Shown here: positions 1 to 7,854 of the stretch, in pieces
How the letters are laid out: each line of letters starts with the position of its first letter
Position numbering within the stretch: position 1 is the stretch's first letter
NCBI RefSeq assembly: GCF_000622385.1
Contig: NZ_JASD01000008.1
Span: forward strand, 186,001-250,000
Length of the DNA: 64,000 nt
Source: Sulfitobacter noctilucicola
Lineage (GTDB): Bacteria > Pseudomonadota > Alphaproteobacteria > Rhodobacterales > Rhodobacteraceae
Direction: 5' to 3'
Program-made: the position numbers and the translations under genes
The notes under the pieces: model-generated
What the model saw: only the letters and a program-made list of their open reading frames with translations
Database searches by the model: none
Told to the model about the DNA's origin: nothing

Positions 1-1848
1 GGGACCGAGCATGGCACCATCACTGATGGTGCCGATACGATCACCTTCACTGAAATCGAGAATGTCTTTACCGGCAGCGGCAATGATACGCTTGACGCCC
101 GCCTGGATACCAGCGGCGCAGGTCTTTTTGGTGGCGCCGGCGATGACGTGATCTATGGCGGGTCGGGTGCGGACTACATCGTAGGTGAAGATGGGGATGA
201 CACGTTCCTGATCGAGGACAACTTCGGCAATGACACCATCATCGGCGGCGAAGGAGGCAGCGACTTCGATGCGATTGATCTAAGCGCGCTGAGTGGGCCG
301 GTCACAGTTGTCTATGACGGCACCGGCAGTGGCACGATCACAAATGGCACCGACACGATCACATTCTCCGAGATTGAACGCATCATCCTGACGGAGCAGA
401 GCGATCGCGTTGATGCGTCTTTGGACAATGACACTCTGGTTGCCGGTGACGCGCAGGGCGTGGACATCGAAGGGCGCGGGGGCGACGACACAATCGCCAG
501 TGGGCAGGGCAACGATACGATCGACGGCGGTATCGGCAACGACAGCCTTGATGGCGGTTTGGGCAGTGATATCCTGCGGGGCGAAGAAGGCGAAGACACG
601 ATTGCAGGAAAGGACGGTGATGATGTCATTACCGGCGGCAGCGGTGCCGATTCAATCGATGGCGGTGGCGGTGCAGATACAATCAGTGGCGGGACTGAGG
701 CAGACATAATCGACGGTGGTACCGGTCGCGACCAGATCGACGGCGGCGATGGCAATGACCTGATCATCGGCGGCGCGGGGGGCGACTCCGTCTCGGGCGG
801 CATAGGCAACGACAGCATCGACGGCGGTAGCGGCATCGATACCCTTTCAGGCGGCGAAGGTGCGGACACCCTCAATGGCGGCGAGGACAATGACAAGATC
901 GACGGCTGGACCGGCGATGACAGCATCTCGGGCGACGGGGGCGATGACAGCCTGATTGGTTACGATGGCAGGGACACCATTGATGGCGGTACGGGCAACG
1001 ACACCCTTCATGGTGAGAATGACAACGATAACCTAAGCGGCGGCGCTGGAGAGGATGAGGTATACGGCGAAGCCGGTGCAGACACGCTCGACGGAGGAGC
1101 GGATGCCGATTGGGTGGACGGAGGGACCGGCAACGACAGCGTCATGGGGGGCGCGGGGAATGACACCGTTCTCGGCAGGTCTGGCGACGATACGATAGAT
1201 GGCGGCGACGGCGACGATACCGTTTCCGGCCACGCGGGCAACGACGCACTTTGGGGCGGAGCGGGTCAGGACAGCCTTTATGGCGGCAGCGGTGACGACT
1301 ATTTCGATGGCGGCACGGGCGATGACATCTACGAGATGGCTCGCTCCGCCGGATATGGCGCTGATGACCCCTCCGATACAGAAATTGACGTGGTACGGTT
1401 CGAGCCCGGCAGTGGCCACGACATCGCCTATGATTTTCGCGGTGAAGACGATTTCATCTATATCGGGAACCGCACAAACGACGAGATCATCGCCACACAG
1501 ATTGATGCCGATACCTGGGTTCTTACTTACGCAAATAACAAAGCCGACTCTCTGACACTCAACTTCGTTGCTGGTACTGCCCCTGATTCCGAGGGTGACC
1601 TCAAAAACCAATACCTCGATGCCACCGAATACACTCCGCCAGAAAATGGTGCCTCTGCGACGCGCAACCCCGCATGCTTTACACCCGGCAACATGATATT
1701 GACCGGAACAGGATTTAGGCGCATCGGTAGTTTGCGGGCGGGCGACAAACTCATAACGGCAGATGAAGGGGCTCAGCCCATTCTCGAGGTGCTGACAACA
1801 ACCCATTCTCCTGACGCGCTAATTACCCGAAAGGTCTTCGTCCTATAG
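1..1848 (+). CDS. RTX calcium-binding protein with C-terminal Hint domain (5' partial, frameshifted near its end)
   Basis: The frame is open from base 1, so the true start lies upstream of the window. About 615 residues are visible. Roughly residues 35-440 are tandem glycine/aspartate nonapeptides of the GGxGxDxI type (for example GGSGADYIVG, GGAGNDTV), which form Ca2+-binding beta-rolls in proteins exported by type I secretion. After a short non-repeat stretch comes CFTPGNMILTGTG, the usual beginning of the Hint (Hedgehog/intein-like) domain found at the end of many Roseobacter RTX proteins. The frame stops only about 50 residues into that domain at TAG 1846-1848, and the rest of the domain continues in another frame (next entry). 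Role inferred: secreted or surface protein, substrate unknown. No type I secretion genes are in the window. Confidence 0.85.
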   Translation, partial: GTEHGTITDGADTITFTEIENVFTGSGNDTLDARLDTSGAGLFGGAGDDVIYGGSGADYIVGEDGDDTFLIEDNFGNDTIIGGEGGSDFDAIDLSALSGPVTVVYDGTGSGTITNGTDTITFSEIERIILTEQSDRVDASLDNDTLVAGDAQGVDIEGRGGDDTIASGQGNDTIDGGIGNDSLDGGLGSDILRGEEGEDTIAGKDGDDVITGGSGADSIDGGGGADTISGGTEADIIDGGTGRDQIDGGDGNDLIIGGAGGDSVSGGIGNDSIDGGSGIDTLSGGEGADTLNGGEDNDKIDGWTGDDSISGDGGDDSLIGYDGRDTIDGGTGNDTLHGENDNDNLSGGAGEDEVYGEAGADTLDGGADADWVDGGTGNDSVMGGAGNDTVLGRSGDDTIDGGDGDDTVSGHAGNDALWGGAGQDSLYGGSGDDYFDGGTGDDIYEMARSAGYGADDPSDTEIDVVRFEPGSGHDIAYDFRGEDDFIYIGNRTNDEIIATQIDADTWVLTYANNKADSLTLNFVAGTAPDSEGDLKNQYLDATEYTPPENGASATRNPACFTPGNMILTGTGFRRIGSLRAGDKLITADEGAQPILEVLTTTHSPDALITRKVFVL

Positions 1849-2291
1849 TCATAGAGGCCGGGTCCTTTGGCAGCGGCCTGCCACAACGGCGCATGCATCT
1901 TTCCCGCCAGCACGGCATTCTAAGTGGAAATGGCCGCGCGTTGATCCGCGCCGCCCATCTAAGCGAAGAGCTTGGTCTTGCCCGCGTGCAGGCGAACCGT
2001 CCCAACACCTTGCGCTACATCCATTTGTGCATGCAAAAGCATCAGCTCGTGCAAGTTGAGGGCGTCTGGACCGAAACCTACTACCTCTCCGCGACGCCGC
2101 ATCAGGGGGCCCCACAACCCACAACCAAGTTGTCCCCGCACAAAAAGCGGTGTCGGCCGCTCCTGTCTCGGGCGCAGCTGCGGGCAACGCCGGAATGGCT
2201 CCATAGAATTGGTCAGCTTGGCCGTCAGCCCGTACCCAGTATACGTCCAGAGGCAGACACAGCTTCAGCGCCAGCGGGCGTCAGCCCGTAG
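1824..2291 (+). pseudogene. Displaced C-terminal half of the Hint domain of the RTX gene
   Basis: Reading the frame that ends at TAG 2289-2291, the sequence from about 1824 gives YPKGLRPIVIEAGSFGSGLP and then a VSPqH-like stretch (MHLSRQHGILSG), an ALIRAAHL motif, an HxxxxxHQLV stretch and CRPLLSRAQL. This is the expected second half of the Hint domain begun in the previous entry. Adding one T in the run at 1822-1824 would join the two frames at ...SPDALI/YPKGLRP. The segment has no plausible start signal of its own, so it is best read as a frameshift remnant: a real mutation or a homopolymer sequencing error. Its tail overlaps the end of the opposite-strand gene by 67 nt. Confidence 0.7.
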
Positions 2292-2905
2292 ATGCCCTTT
2301 TCGACCTTTTCGAACCAGCCATAGTGATTGTCCCGCATCATTGCGGTCGCTTTAGGAACACCGGCCTCTCGCGCGACATCTGCGCCTTTGCTGGCACCTA
2401 CTTCAAAAAGATAAACCGCCAGCTTTACCGCGTCCTGCCGGTACGCCGTAACCAACCCCGCCCGCGTCTGGCCGCCGGCATTCGGATCCCCCTGCCGTCT
2501 CGCAAATTCCCGCAACAACTGCTGTTGCCGCTTGGCAGATTTGCGTGGCGCATAAGGTCCGGGATCGCAATGCACTTCGACCAGACCGTCAGACAGGCGC
2601 ACAGTAATCAAGCCCAGCCCCAACCGGCGCGCCAGTGCTGTGTTCTCCTTAACCGCCTTGGCAAACCGTTTTCCGGTCTGCCGCGCAATCGCCATATAGA
2701 CGTCATCGCTAACTTTCAGTCGCGCGACGCATTGGTGGAACAGCGCCAGCGAAAAGCCGAGCTTCAATTCCACTACAACAGGTGGCTCCGCCCCGCGCAC
2801 TGCCACCACATCCGCAGCGCCGACCTCGGACTTCACCACATATCCCTGATCTTCAAGGAAAGCTTTTACCGGCAGGTAGAGGTCTGTTTCGCGTGCTTTG
2901 GTCAT
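2225..2905 (-). CDS. DUF2161-family putative PD-(D/E)XK-type phosphodiesterase
   Basis: 226 residues. Near residues 30-50 is the nuclease-like core: an Asp in AADVVAV, then a hydrophobic strand with VVELKLG, matching the D-x(n)-E-x-K active site of the PD-(D/E)XK fold. The central part is basic (PRKSAKRQQQ). The last 75 residues (EVGASKGADVAREAGVPKAT onward) look like a winged-helix module. This architecture matches DUF2161, a family common in alphaproteobacteria. The reaction and substrate are not established; binding and cutting of nucleic acid is an inference from the fold. It is a single gene, divergent from the YjbR gene, and its 3' end overlaps the broken RTX tail. Confidence 0.75.
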   Translation of the reverse strand: MTKARETDLYLPVKAFLEDQGYVVKSEVGAADVVAVRGAEPPVVVELKLGFSLALFHQCVARLKVSDDVYMAIARQTGKRFAKAVKENTALARRLGLGLITVRLSDGLVEVHCDPGPYAPRKSAKRQQQLLREFARRQGDPNAGGQTRAGLVTAYRQDAVKLAVYLFEVGASKGADVAREAGVPKATAMMRDNHYGWFEKVEKGIYGLTPAGAEAVSASGRILGTG

Positions 2906-2958
2906 ATCGATATTTCTGCCCTATTTCACGTAACGCTCCAACCCTTTAGGATGACGGC

Positions 2959-3312
2959 ATGACACGTGAAGAACTCAACCGATTTTGCGCCGAATTGCCG
3001 CAAACAACCCATGTGATTCAATGGGGCAATGCGGATGTCTACAAAGTAGGGGGTAAAGTCTTTGCCATTATCGGCATGGGTGAAACCGGTGACACCGCAA
3101 CTTTCAAGGCTTCGGAAATGGCGTTCGAAATTTTGTCCGACAGCCCCGGCCTGCGCCCTGCCCCATATATGGCGTCACGTGGTTTGAAATGGATACAGCA
3201 CTTTGAAGCACCAGGCCTGTCGGACGATAGCCTGTCTGATCATATCCGGGCCTCTTACGATATGGTGATTGAAGGTCTGACACGAAAAAAGCGCGCCGAA
3301 CTTGGCCTATGA
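2959..3312 (+). CDS. MmcQ/YjbR family DNA-binding protein
   Basis: 117 residues, the usual length of the YjbR/MmcQ family (CyaY-like fold). Typical features are the N-terminal REELNRFCAELP helix, the HVIQWGNADVYKVGGKVFA strand pair and the C-terminal SYDMVIEGLTRKKRAEL helix. Members are annotated as DNA-binding, but their physiological job is unclear. It is divergent from the DUF2161 gene with a 53 nt gap that must carry both promoters. Confidence 0.82.
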   Translation: MTREELNRFCAELPQTTHVIQWGNADVYKVGGKVFAIIGMGETGDTATFKASEMAFEILSDSPGLRPAPYMASRGLKWIQHFEAPGLSDDSLSDHIRASYDMVIEGLTRKKRAELGL

Positions 3313-3388
3313 CGCAAGGTCGTGACAAGCGCCAAAGGCCACCCTATAAGGCGCGCAACCCGATATGCCGCAACAAAGGACGCCTCCC

Positions 3389-4309
3389 ATGACAACACTC
3401 GTTTTTGGTCACAAATCCCCTGACACCGATAGCACCGGAAGCCCGATCATCTGGGCGTGGTATCTAAACAACATCAAGAACACCCCTGCGAAGCCTGTGC
3501 TGCTGGGTGAACCGAACACCGAAGCGCTGTTCGTTCTGGACCGCTGGAAGTTGGACAAGCCGGAAATCATGTCAGAGCTTGCCGCTGATACGGATGTTGT
3601 CATTGTCGACACCAACAATCCCGGCGAATTGCCCGCCAACATCAACGACGCCAATATCACCGGCATCATTGACCATCACCGTCTGGTGGCCGGTCTGGAA
3701 ACACGCGGCCCGATCGAGATCAACATACAGCCGCTGGCCTGCACCGCCACCATCATGTGGAAGATGATCGGGAAAGACTGGGCCCAGACACCGACAGAGA
3801 TCAAAGGCGCGGCCCTGTCGTGCATCCTGTCTGACACGCTGGAATTCCGCAGCCCGACAACCACGCAGGAAGACAAAGCCATCGCCTGGTCCATCGCCGA
3901 AGAGCTGGGCGTCGACATTCCTAGCTATGCCGCGGAAATGTTCGCAGCGAAATCCGACGTTTCGTCTTTCTCCGAAGCAGAGTTGCTCCGCATGGACAGC
4001 AAGGAATTCGATCTGGACGGCACATCCTTGCGCGTCTCCGTTCTGGAAACCACGTCACCTGCCCCCCTGCTGGAGCGTAAAGACGCCCTTATGGCCGCGA
4101 TGCCAGGTGTCGCAACAGAAGATGGTGCCGCAGAAGTGCTGCTCTTCATTGTCGACATTCTGAAAGAAGAGGCGACTCTTCTGGTGCCAAATGACACCGT
4201 AAAAACCATCGCGGAAAAGAGCTTTGACGCAGCGGTGTCCGGCGATCACGTTGTCCTGCCCGGTATCATGAGCCGCAAAAAGCAGATCATCCCGAACCTC
4301 AAGATGTAA
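3389..4309 (+). CDS. ppaC: Manganese-dependent inorganic pyrophosphatase (family II)
   Basis: Hydrolyses pyrophosphate to two phosphates in the cytosol, pulling biosynthetic reactions forward. I start at ATG 3389 (MTTLVFGHK) rather than the in-frame ATG 3365, because an AAGGA stands about 10 nt upstream and the family begins at this point; this gives 306 residues, close to the usual 307-310. DHH-domain motifs are present: GHKSPDTDS (metal ligands His, Asp, Asp) near residue 8, a DTNNPGE segment, and DHHR near residue 95. The C-terminal DHHA2 signature SRKKQ is intact. A strong inverted repeat follows the stop. Confidence 0.93.
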   Translation: MTTLVFGHKSPDTDSTGSPIIWAWYLNNIKNTPAKPVLLGEPNTEALFVLDRWKLDKPEIMSELAADTDVVIVDTNNPGELPANINDANITGIIDHHRLVAGLETRGPIEINIQPLACTATIMWKMIGKDWAQTPTEIKGAALSCILSDTLEFRSPTTTQEDKAIAWSIAEELGVDIPSYAAEMFAAKSDVSSFSEAELLRMDSKEFDLDGTSLRVSVLETTSPAPLLERKDALMAAMPGVATEDGAAEVLLFIVDILKEEATLLVPNDTVKTIAEKSFDAAVSGDHVVLPGIMSRKKQIIPNLKM

Positions 4310-4315
4310 GACTTC

Positions 4316-4352
4316 ATTGGTGCCGCAGGCCATTCAGGACTGCGGCACCAAT
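4316..4352 (+). terminator. Perfect 13-bp inverted repeat after ppaC
   Basis: ATTGGTGCCGCAG (4316-4328) pairs perfectly with CTGCGGCACCAAT (4340-4352) around an 11-nt loop, beginning 6 nt after the ppaC stop. No T-run follows, so it is not a canonical intrinsic terminator; it may stabilise the mRNA 3' end or assist termination. Confidence 0.5.
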
Positions 4353-4478
4353 GCAGATAAGAAACAGTCGCAGGCAACCCGCAAGCAAAAGATACTTGTC
4401 GCCTGCATCAGTATTCCATCCAAAATTCGACATATTCTTACGCTACAGATGCTGCCATCCTTTGATCTAAGGCATATC

Positions 4479-4871
4479 ATGCAGCGTCTGGCTATCCTGA
4501 CAATTATCCTGATGATGGTCCTCAACAGCCACGCAAATGCGTCGGGTGCCTATACTTACTGGCCGGGCTTCAAGGGTAGCGTTTCAAACCTTCAATGGCC
4601 ATTGGAGGCTGATACAGCAAAAGCGCGCTATCTGACGCTGAAGATTTCGCTTGGCAAAAGACCGAAGGCGAAACCGGTCGCCTATGACAGCGCATTCCAT
4701 GCAGTATGCCAGCGCCATCAGGGCGAGCTGCGCAAGGCGGCGCGGCGTATTTCTCCTCATAACGATTGGCGTGTGAAGGTGATGTTCCAGTGGCCGTCAC
4801 CCGAAACGCGCAGCCCCGTAAATTTCCATGAGTTCAGATATATGTGGCTGTCAAACTGTAGAATGGTTTGA
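4479..4871 (+). CDS. Small secreted protein of unknown function
   Basis: I do not recognise a family. Starting at ATG 4479, preceded by an AAGG about 7 nt upstream, gives 130 residues beginning with a clear signal peptide (MQRLAILTIILMMVLNSHANA, cleavage probably after ANA). The open frame extends upstream to 4317, but that part crosses the inverted repeat after ppaC and looks non-coding. The mature part is basic, rich in aromatic residues, and has two cysteines (VCQRH and SNCRMV) that could form a disulfide. Periplasmic location is inferred. It stands alone between ppaC and the HAD gene. Confidence 0.55.
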   Translation: MQRLAILTIILMMVLNSHANASGAYTYWPGFKGSVSNLQWPLEADTAKARYLTLKISLGKRPKAKPVAYDSAFHAVCQRHQGELRKAARRISPHNDWRVKVMFQWPSPETRSPVNFHEFRYMWLSNCRMV

Positions 4872-4957
4872 GCATATGGCCGCCGCGCTGATCCGGCCGG
4901 TATTCCATCCCACTCTGTAATCGCCTAAGCCTGTTTCAACGCCAAATGGAGCATGCC

Positions 4958-5830
4958 ATGACCCGGATCATCGAAAACCTTTCAGAAATTTCCGCGCAAT
5001 ACGATGCGCTCTTTGTTGATCTGTGGGGCTGTGTGCACAACGGCGTTGATGCCTTTCCTGATGCTTGCGCAGCATTGCAACAGTACCGCGCGGAGGGTGG
5101 CAAGGTGGTATTGCTGACCAACTCCCCTCGCCCCCGCGCTGGCGTCGAAAAACAGATCGTTCATTTCGGCGTGCCGGATGACGCGTGGGATACCATAGCT
5201 ACATCAGGTGATTCTGCGCGCTCGGCCATGTTTCAGGGGGCTGTCGGCAGCAAAGTCTTTTTCATTGGCCAGCCCGGAGAGGAGAAGTTCTTTCAGCCTC
5301 TTAACCTGCTCGACGATCCGCTGGAGATGCAGCAGGTCCCGTTGGAAGAAGCCGAAGGCATTGTCTGCACCGGGCCGGAAGACCCGATGGCGGATCCTTC
5401 AGTGATGCGCCCCCAGTTCCTCTATGCCAAACAAAAAGGGCTGAAACTGCTCTGCGCGAACCCGGATATCGTTGTGGACCGCGGAGAGACGCGCGAGTGG
5501 TGCGCCGGTGCCTTGGCCCAGCTTTACACAGAGATGGGCGGCGAAAGCCTGTACTTCGGCAAACCCCATCCACCGATCTATGATTTGGCGCGTCGCAGGC
5601 TGGCGGCGTTGGGTAAACCTGTGTCCGATGACCGCATCCTGTGCATCGGTGATGGCGTACTGACAGACATCAAAGGTGCCATGGGAGAAGACATTGATTC
5701 TCTGTTCATCACCGGAGGACTGGCCGCCACAGAGACAAAAACGACCGTTCAGCCAGAGGCAGACGCTTTAAGCACCTATTTGCAAAAGGAAATGTCTGCT
5801 CCGACCTACTCTATCGGGTTTCTGCGCTAG
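4958..5830 (+). CDS. HAD-superfamily subfamily IIA hydrolase (TIGR01459 type)
   Basis: 290 residues from ATG 4958; GGAG lies 6-7 nt upstream, better than the in-frame ATG 4946. HAD motif I appears as DLWGCVHNG near residue 20 (nucleophile Asp), motif II as LLTNSPR near residue 55, and motif IV as GDGVLTDIKGA near residue 230, with KPHPPIYDLA carrying the conserved lysine. This is the NagD/phosphoglycolate-phosphatase-like branch with a C2 cap. A phosphatase role is likely, but the substrate is unknown. Single gene, with ordinary intergenic gaps on both sides. Confidence 0.82.
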   Translation: MTRIIENLSEISAQYDALFVDLWGCVHNGVDAFPDACAALQQYRAEGGKVVLLTNSPRPRAGVEKQIVHFGVPDDAWDTIATSGDSARSAMFQGAVGSKVFFIGQPGEEKFFQPLNLLDDPLEMQQVPLEEAEGIVCTGPEDPMADPSVMRPQFLYAKQKGLKLLCANPDIVVDRGETREWCAGALAQLYTEMGGESLYFGKPHPPIYDLARRRLAALGKPVSDDRILCIGDGVLTDIKGAMGEDIDSLFITGGLAATETKTTVQPEADALSTYLQKEMSAPTYSIGFLR

Positions 5831-5919
5831 CCATTTTCCCCTTGCTTTTCTGCGCCCGCAAAGTAATTAAGTTACAACTTTTGCAATCTAGACAGCAGAT
5901 TATTACTTAGGGGTGAAAA

Positions 5920-6363
5920 ATGTTGGACAATCTTCCGCGCGGCACGATCTGTATCGAAGACATCGAAATCGGCATGATGCGTTACCTGCGCAAGGTCGTG
6001 ACTGATGAAGATATCGAGATGTTCGCGCAGATTTCCACCGATCATAACCCTGTCCATCTAGATGACGACTACGCCCGCGACACGATCTTCGAAGGGCGGA
6101 TCGCGCACGGGATGCTGACTGCCGGTCTGATCTCTGCCGTTATTGGCGAACAGCTGCCGGGCCACGGCACCGTCTACATGGGGCAATCGCTAAAGTTTCT
6201 CGCCCCGGTTCGCCCCGGCGACATGGTCTACGCCGAGGTGAAAGTGACCGACATCGAATTTTCTAAACGCCGCGTAAAGATGGATTGCCACTGTTCCGTC
6301 GATGGCAAGAAGGTTCTCATCGGCGAGGCAACCGTTTTGGCACCATCACGTAAATTCGATTGA
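5920..6363 (+). CDS. MaoC-family (R)-specific enoyl-CoA hydratase
   Basis: 147 residues, the size of a single hot-dog MaoC/PhaJ protein. The hydratase 2 motif is complete: FAQISTDHNPVHLDDDYA carries the catalytic Asp and His, followed by GRIAHGMLTAGLIS and YMGQSLKFLAPVRPGD. By homology it hydrates trans-2-enoyl-CoA to (R)-3-hydroxyacyl-CoA. A PhaJ-like link from fatty-acid oxidation to polyhydroxyalkanoate is plausible, because phaA-phaB lie elsewhere in this window, but this is inference. An AGGGGTG ribosome site stands 7 nt before the ATG. Confidence 0.85.
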   Translation: MLDNLPRGTICIEDIEIGMMRYLRKVVTDEDIEMFAQISTDHNPVHLDDDYARDTIFEGRIAHGMLTAGLISAVIGEQLPGHGTVYMGQSLKFLAPVRPGDMVYAEVKVTDIEFSKRRVKMDCHCSVDGKKVLIGEATVLAPSRKFD

Positions 6364-6454
6364 GGTCTACACGGCGGAGTACGTGCACGCTATTTGAAAA
6401 AGGGTGAAGCAGGGCGTCTTGCCCTTCTGAGATGTCAAGGCTAGTCAGTTGGCC

Positions 6455-7387
6455 ATGCGTATCATCCGTGACTATCAATTCGTCAGCGACACAGACCGAG
6501 GGGCCACCGCCGCCATCGGTAATTTCGATGGCGTTCATAAGGGACACCTGTCGGTCATTGATCTGGCACGAAACGCCCTTCCCGGCGCGCCCTTGGGCAT
6601 TGTCACGTTCGAGCCCCATCCGAGGGAATACTTCGCACCTGATGCGCCTCCCTTCCGGTTAATGAGCCCAACCGCTCGCACCCACCGATTGGAAAAGGTC
6701 GGCGTAGAGCGGCTTTATGAATTGAAGTTTAACAAGGGCCTTGCATCGCTCACCCCTGAAGAATTCGCACGTGACGTGATCCGCGATGGGCTGGGCCTGC
6801 AGCATGTCGTTGTGGGCGCTGATTTTTGTTTTGGCAAAGGACGCGCCGGTACGGCCAAAGACTTGGTGGCATTTGGCGAAAGCTTTGGCTTTGGCGTGAC
6901 GATTGCCCCTCTAATGACCAATGCGGACCAGACTGTTTCATCCACTGCTATCCGCACCGCCCTGAGTGCAGGCGACCCGCGCAAAGCGGCAGAGATGCTG
7001 GGCCACTGGCATCGGATTGACGGGCCGGTCATCACTGGCGAGCAACGCGGGCGCGAGTTGGGGTATCCAACAGCAAACATGTCAATCGATGGTTTGCACC
7101 AGCCTGCCTTTGGCGTTTATGCGGTCCTCGTCGACGTGCTGGAGGGGCCTCACAAGGGAAGCTACCACGGTGTCGCGAGCCTTGGTGTACGGCCGATGTT
7201 CGGTGAAAACAAAGCGAACCTCGAAACCTTTGTCTTTGATTTCAAAGGCGACCTTTACGGCGCGCCGCTTTCTGTCGCTTTGGTGGATCACCTGCGCGGC
7301 GAGGAAAACTTTGACAGCCTCGATGCGTTGATCACCCAGATGGATGCCGATAGCGCTGAGGCTCGAGCGATACTGGCGGACCTATGA
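6455..7387 (+). CDS. ribF: Bifunctional riboflavin kinase/FAD synthetase
   Basis: Makes FMN from riboflavin and FAD from FMN. 310 residues. The N-terminal nucleotidyltransferase domain has GNFDGVHKGH (HxGH-type motif) near residue 22 and VVGADFCFGKGRAG near 120, with the SSTAIR motif near 165. The C-terminal flavokinase domain has GQ/ERGRELGYPTANM near 205 and an F-G-V-Y-A strand. The ATG at 6455 is chosen by family start; a TTG two codons earlier (6449) has an AAGG at better spacing and cannot be excluded. First gene of a tight three-gene run: its end overlaps the YcgN gene by 4 nt. Confidence 0.92.
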   Translation: MRIIRDYQFVSDTDRGATAAIGNFDGVHKGHLSVIDLARNALPGAPLGIVTFEPHPREYFAPDAPPFRLMSPTARTHRLEKVGVERLYELKFNKGLASLTPEEFARDVIRDGLGLQHVVVGADFCFGKGRAGTAKDLVAFGESFGFGVTIAPLMTNADQTVSSTAIRTALSAGDPRKAAEMLGHWHRIDGPVITGEQRGRELGYPTANMSIDGLHQPAFGVYAVLVDVLEGPHKGSYHGVASLGVRPMFGENKANLETFVFDFKGDLYGAPLSVALVDHLRGEENFDSLDALITQMDADSAEARAILADL

Positions 7388-7854
7388 CCGATCCGATCCC
7401 CCGCGCCGGACTATCCCCCCGTTTCTGGGAGAAAAAACCGCTCACAAAGCTGTCGCCTCAAGAATGGGAAGCGCTTTGTGATGGTTGCGGAAAATGCTGC
7501 CTGAATAAACTCGAGGACGAGGAAACCGAAGAGGTCGCCCTCACCCGAGTTGCCTGCCGTTTGCTGGATGATGCGACTTGTCGCTGCACACACTATGAAA
7601 ACCGTCATCAGTTTGTGCCGGACTGTATAGTGCTAAAGCCCGATAACCTTGACACCCATGCTTACTGGATGCCGCAAACCTGCGCGTATCGTTTGTTATG
7701 GCAGGGTAAGCCACTGCCTGAGTGGCACCCTTTGATGACCGGAACACCCGACAGCGTACATGCTGCTGGGGTGTCCGTGCGTGGCAATACCGTATCCGAA
7801 TTTGATACCCCGTTTGAAGAATGGGAAGATTACATTATTGAGGAGCCGACCTGA
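7384..7854 (+). CDS. YcgN-family cysteine-cluster protein (UPF0260)
   Basis: 156 residues, as expected for UPF0260/YcgN. The cysteine cluster CDGCGKCC sits at residues 32-39, followed by further Cys and His (TCRCTHYENRH, VPDC, QTCAYR), which suggests bound metal or an iron-sulfur cluster. The biochemical role is unknown. Its ATG overlaps the ribF stop (4 nt) and its stop overlaps the threonine aldolase start (1 nt), so the three genes are probably translationally coupled. Confidence 0.85.
   Translation: MTDPIPRAGLSPRFWEKKPLTKLSPQEWEALCDGCGKCCLNKLEDEETEEVALTRVACRLLDDATCRCTHYENRHQFVPDCIVLKPDNLDTHAYWMPQTCAYRLLWQGKPLPEWHPLMTGTPDSVHAAGVSVRGNTVSEFDTPFEEWEDYIIEEPT

Noticed and set aside
312..1241. 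Long open frames on the minus strand opposite the RTX repeats
   Set aside because: They are Pro/Ser-rich mirror images of the repetitive GGxGxD coding sequence, with no start signals; repeats keep the antisense frame open.
1..1350. Tandem DNA repeats that could be taken for a CRISPR or satellite array
   Set aside because: The period is 27 bases and follows the RTX nonapeptide code, with variable bases at third positions; there are no spacers.
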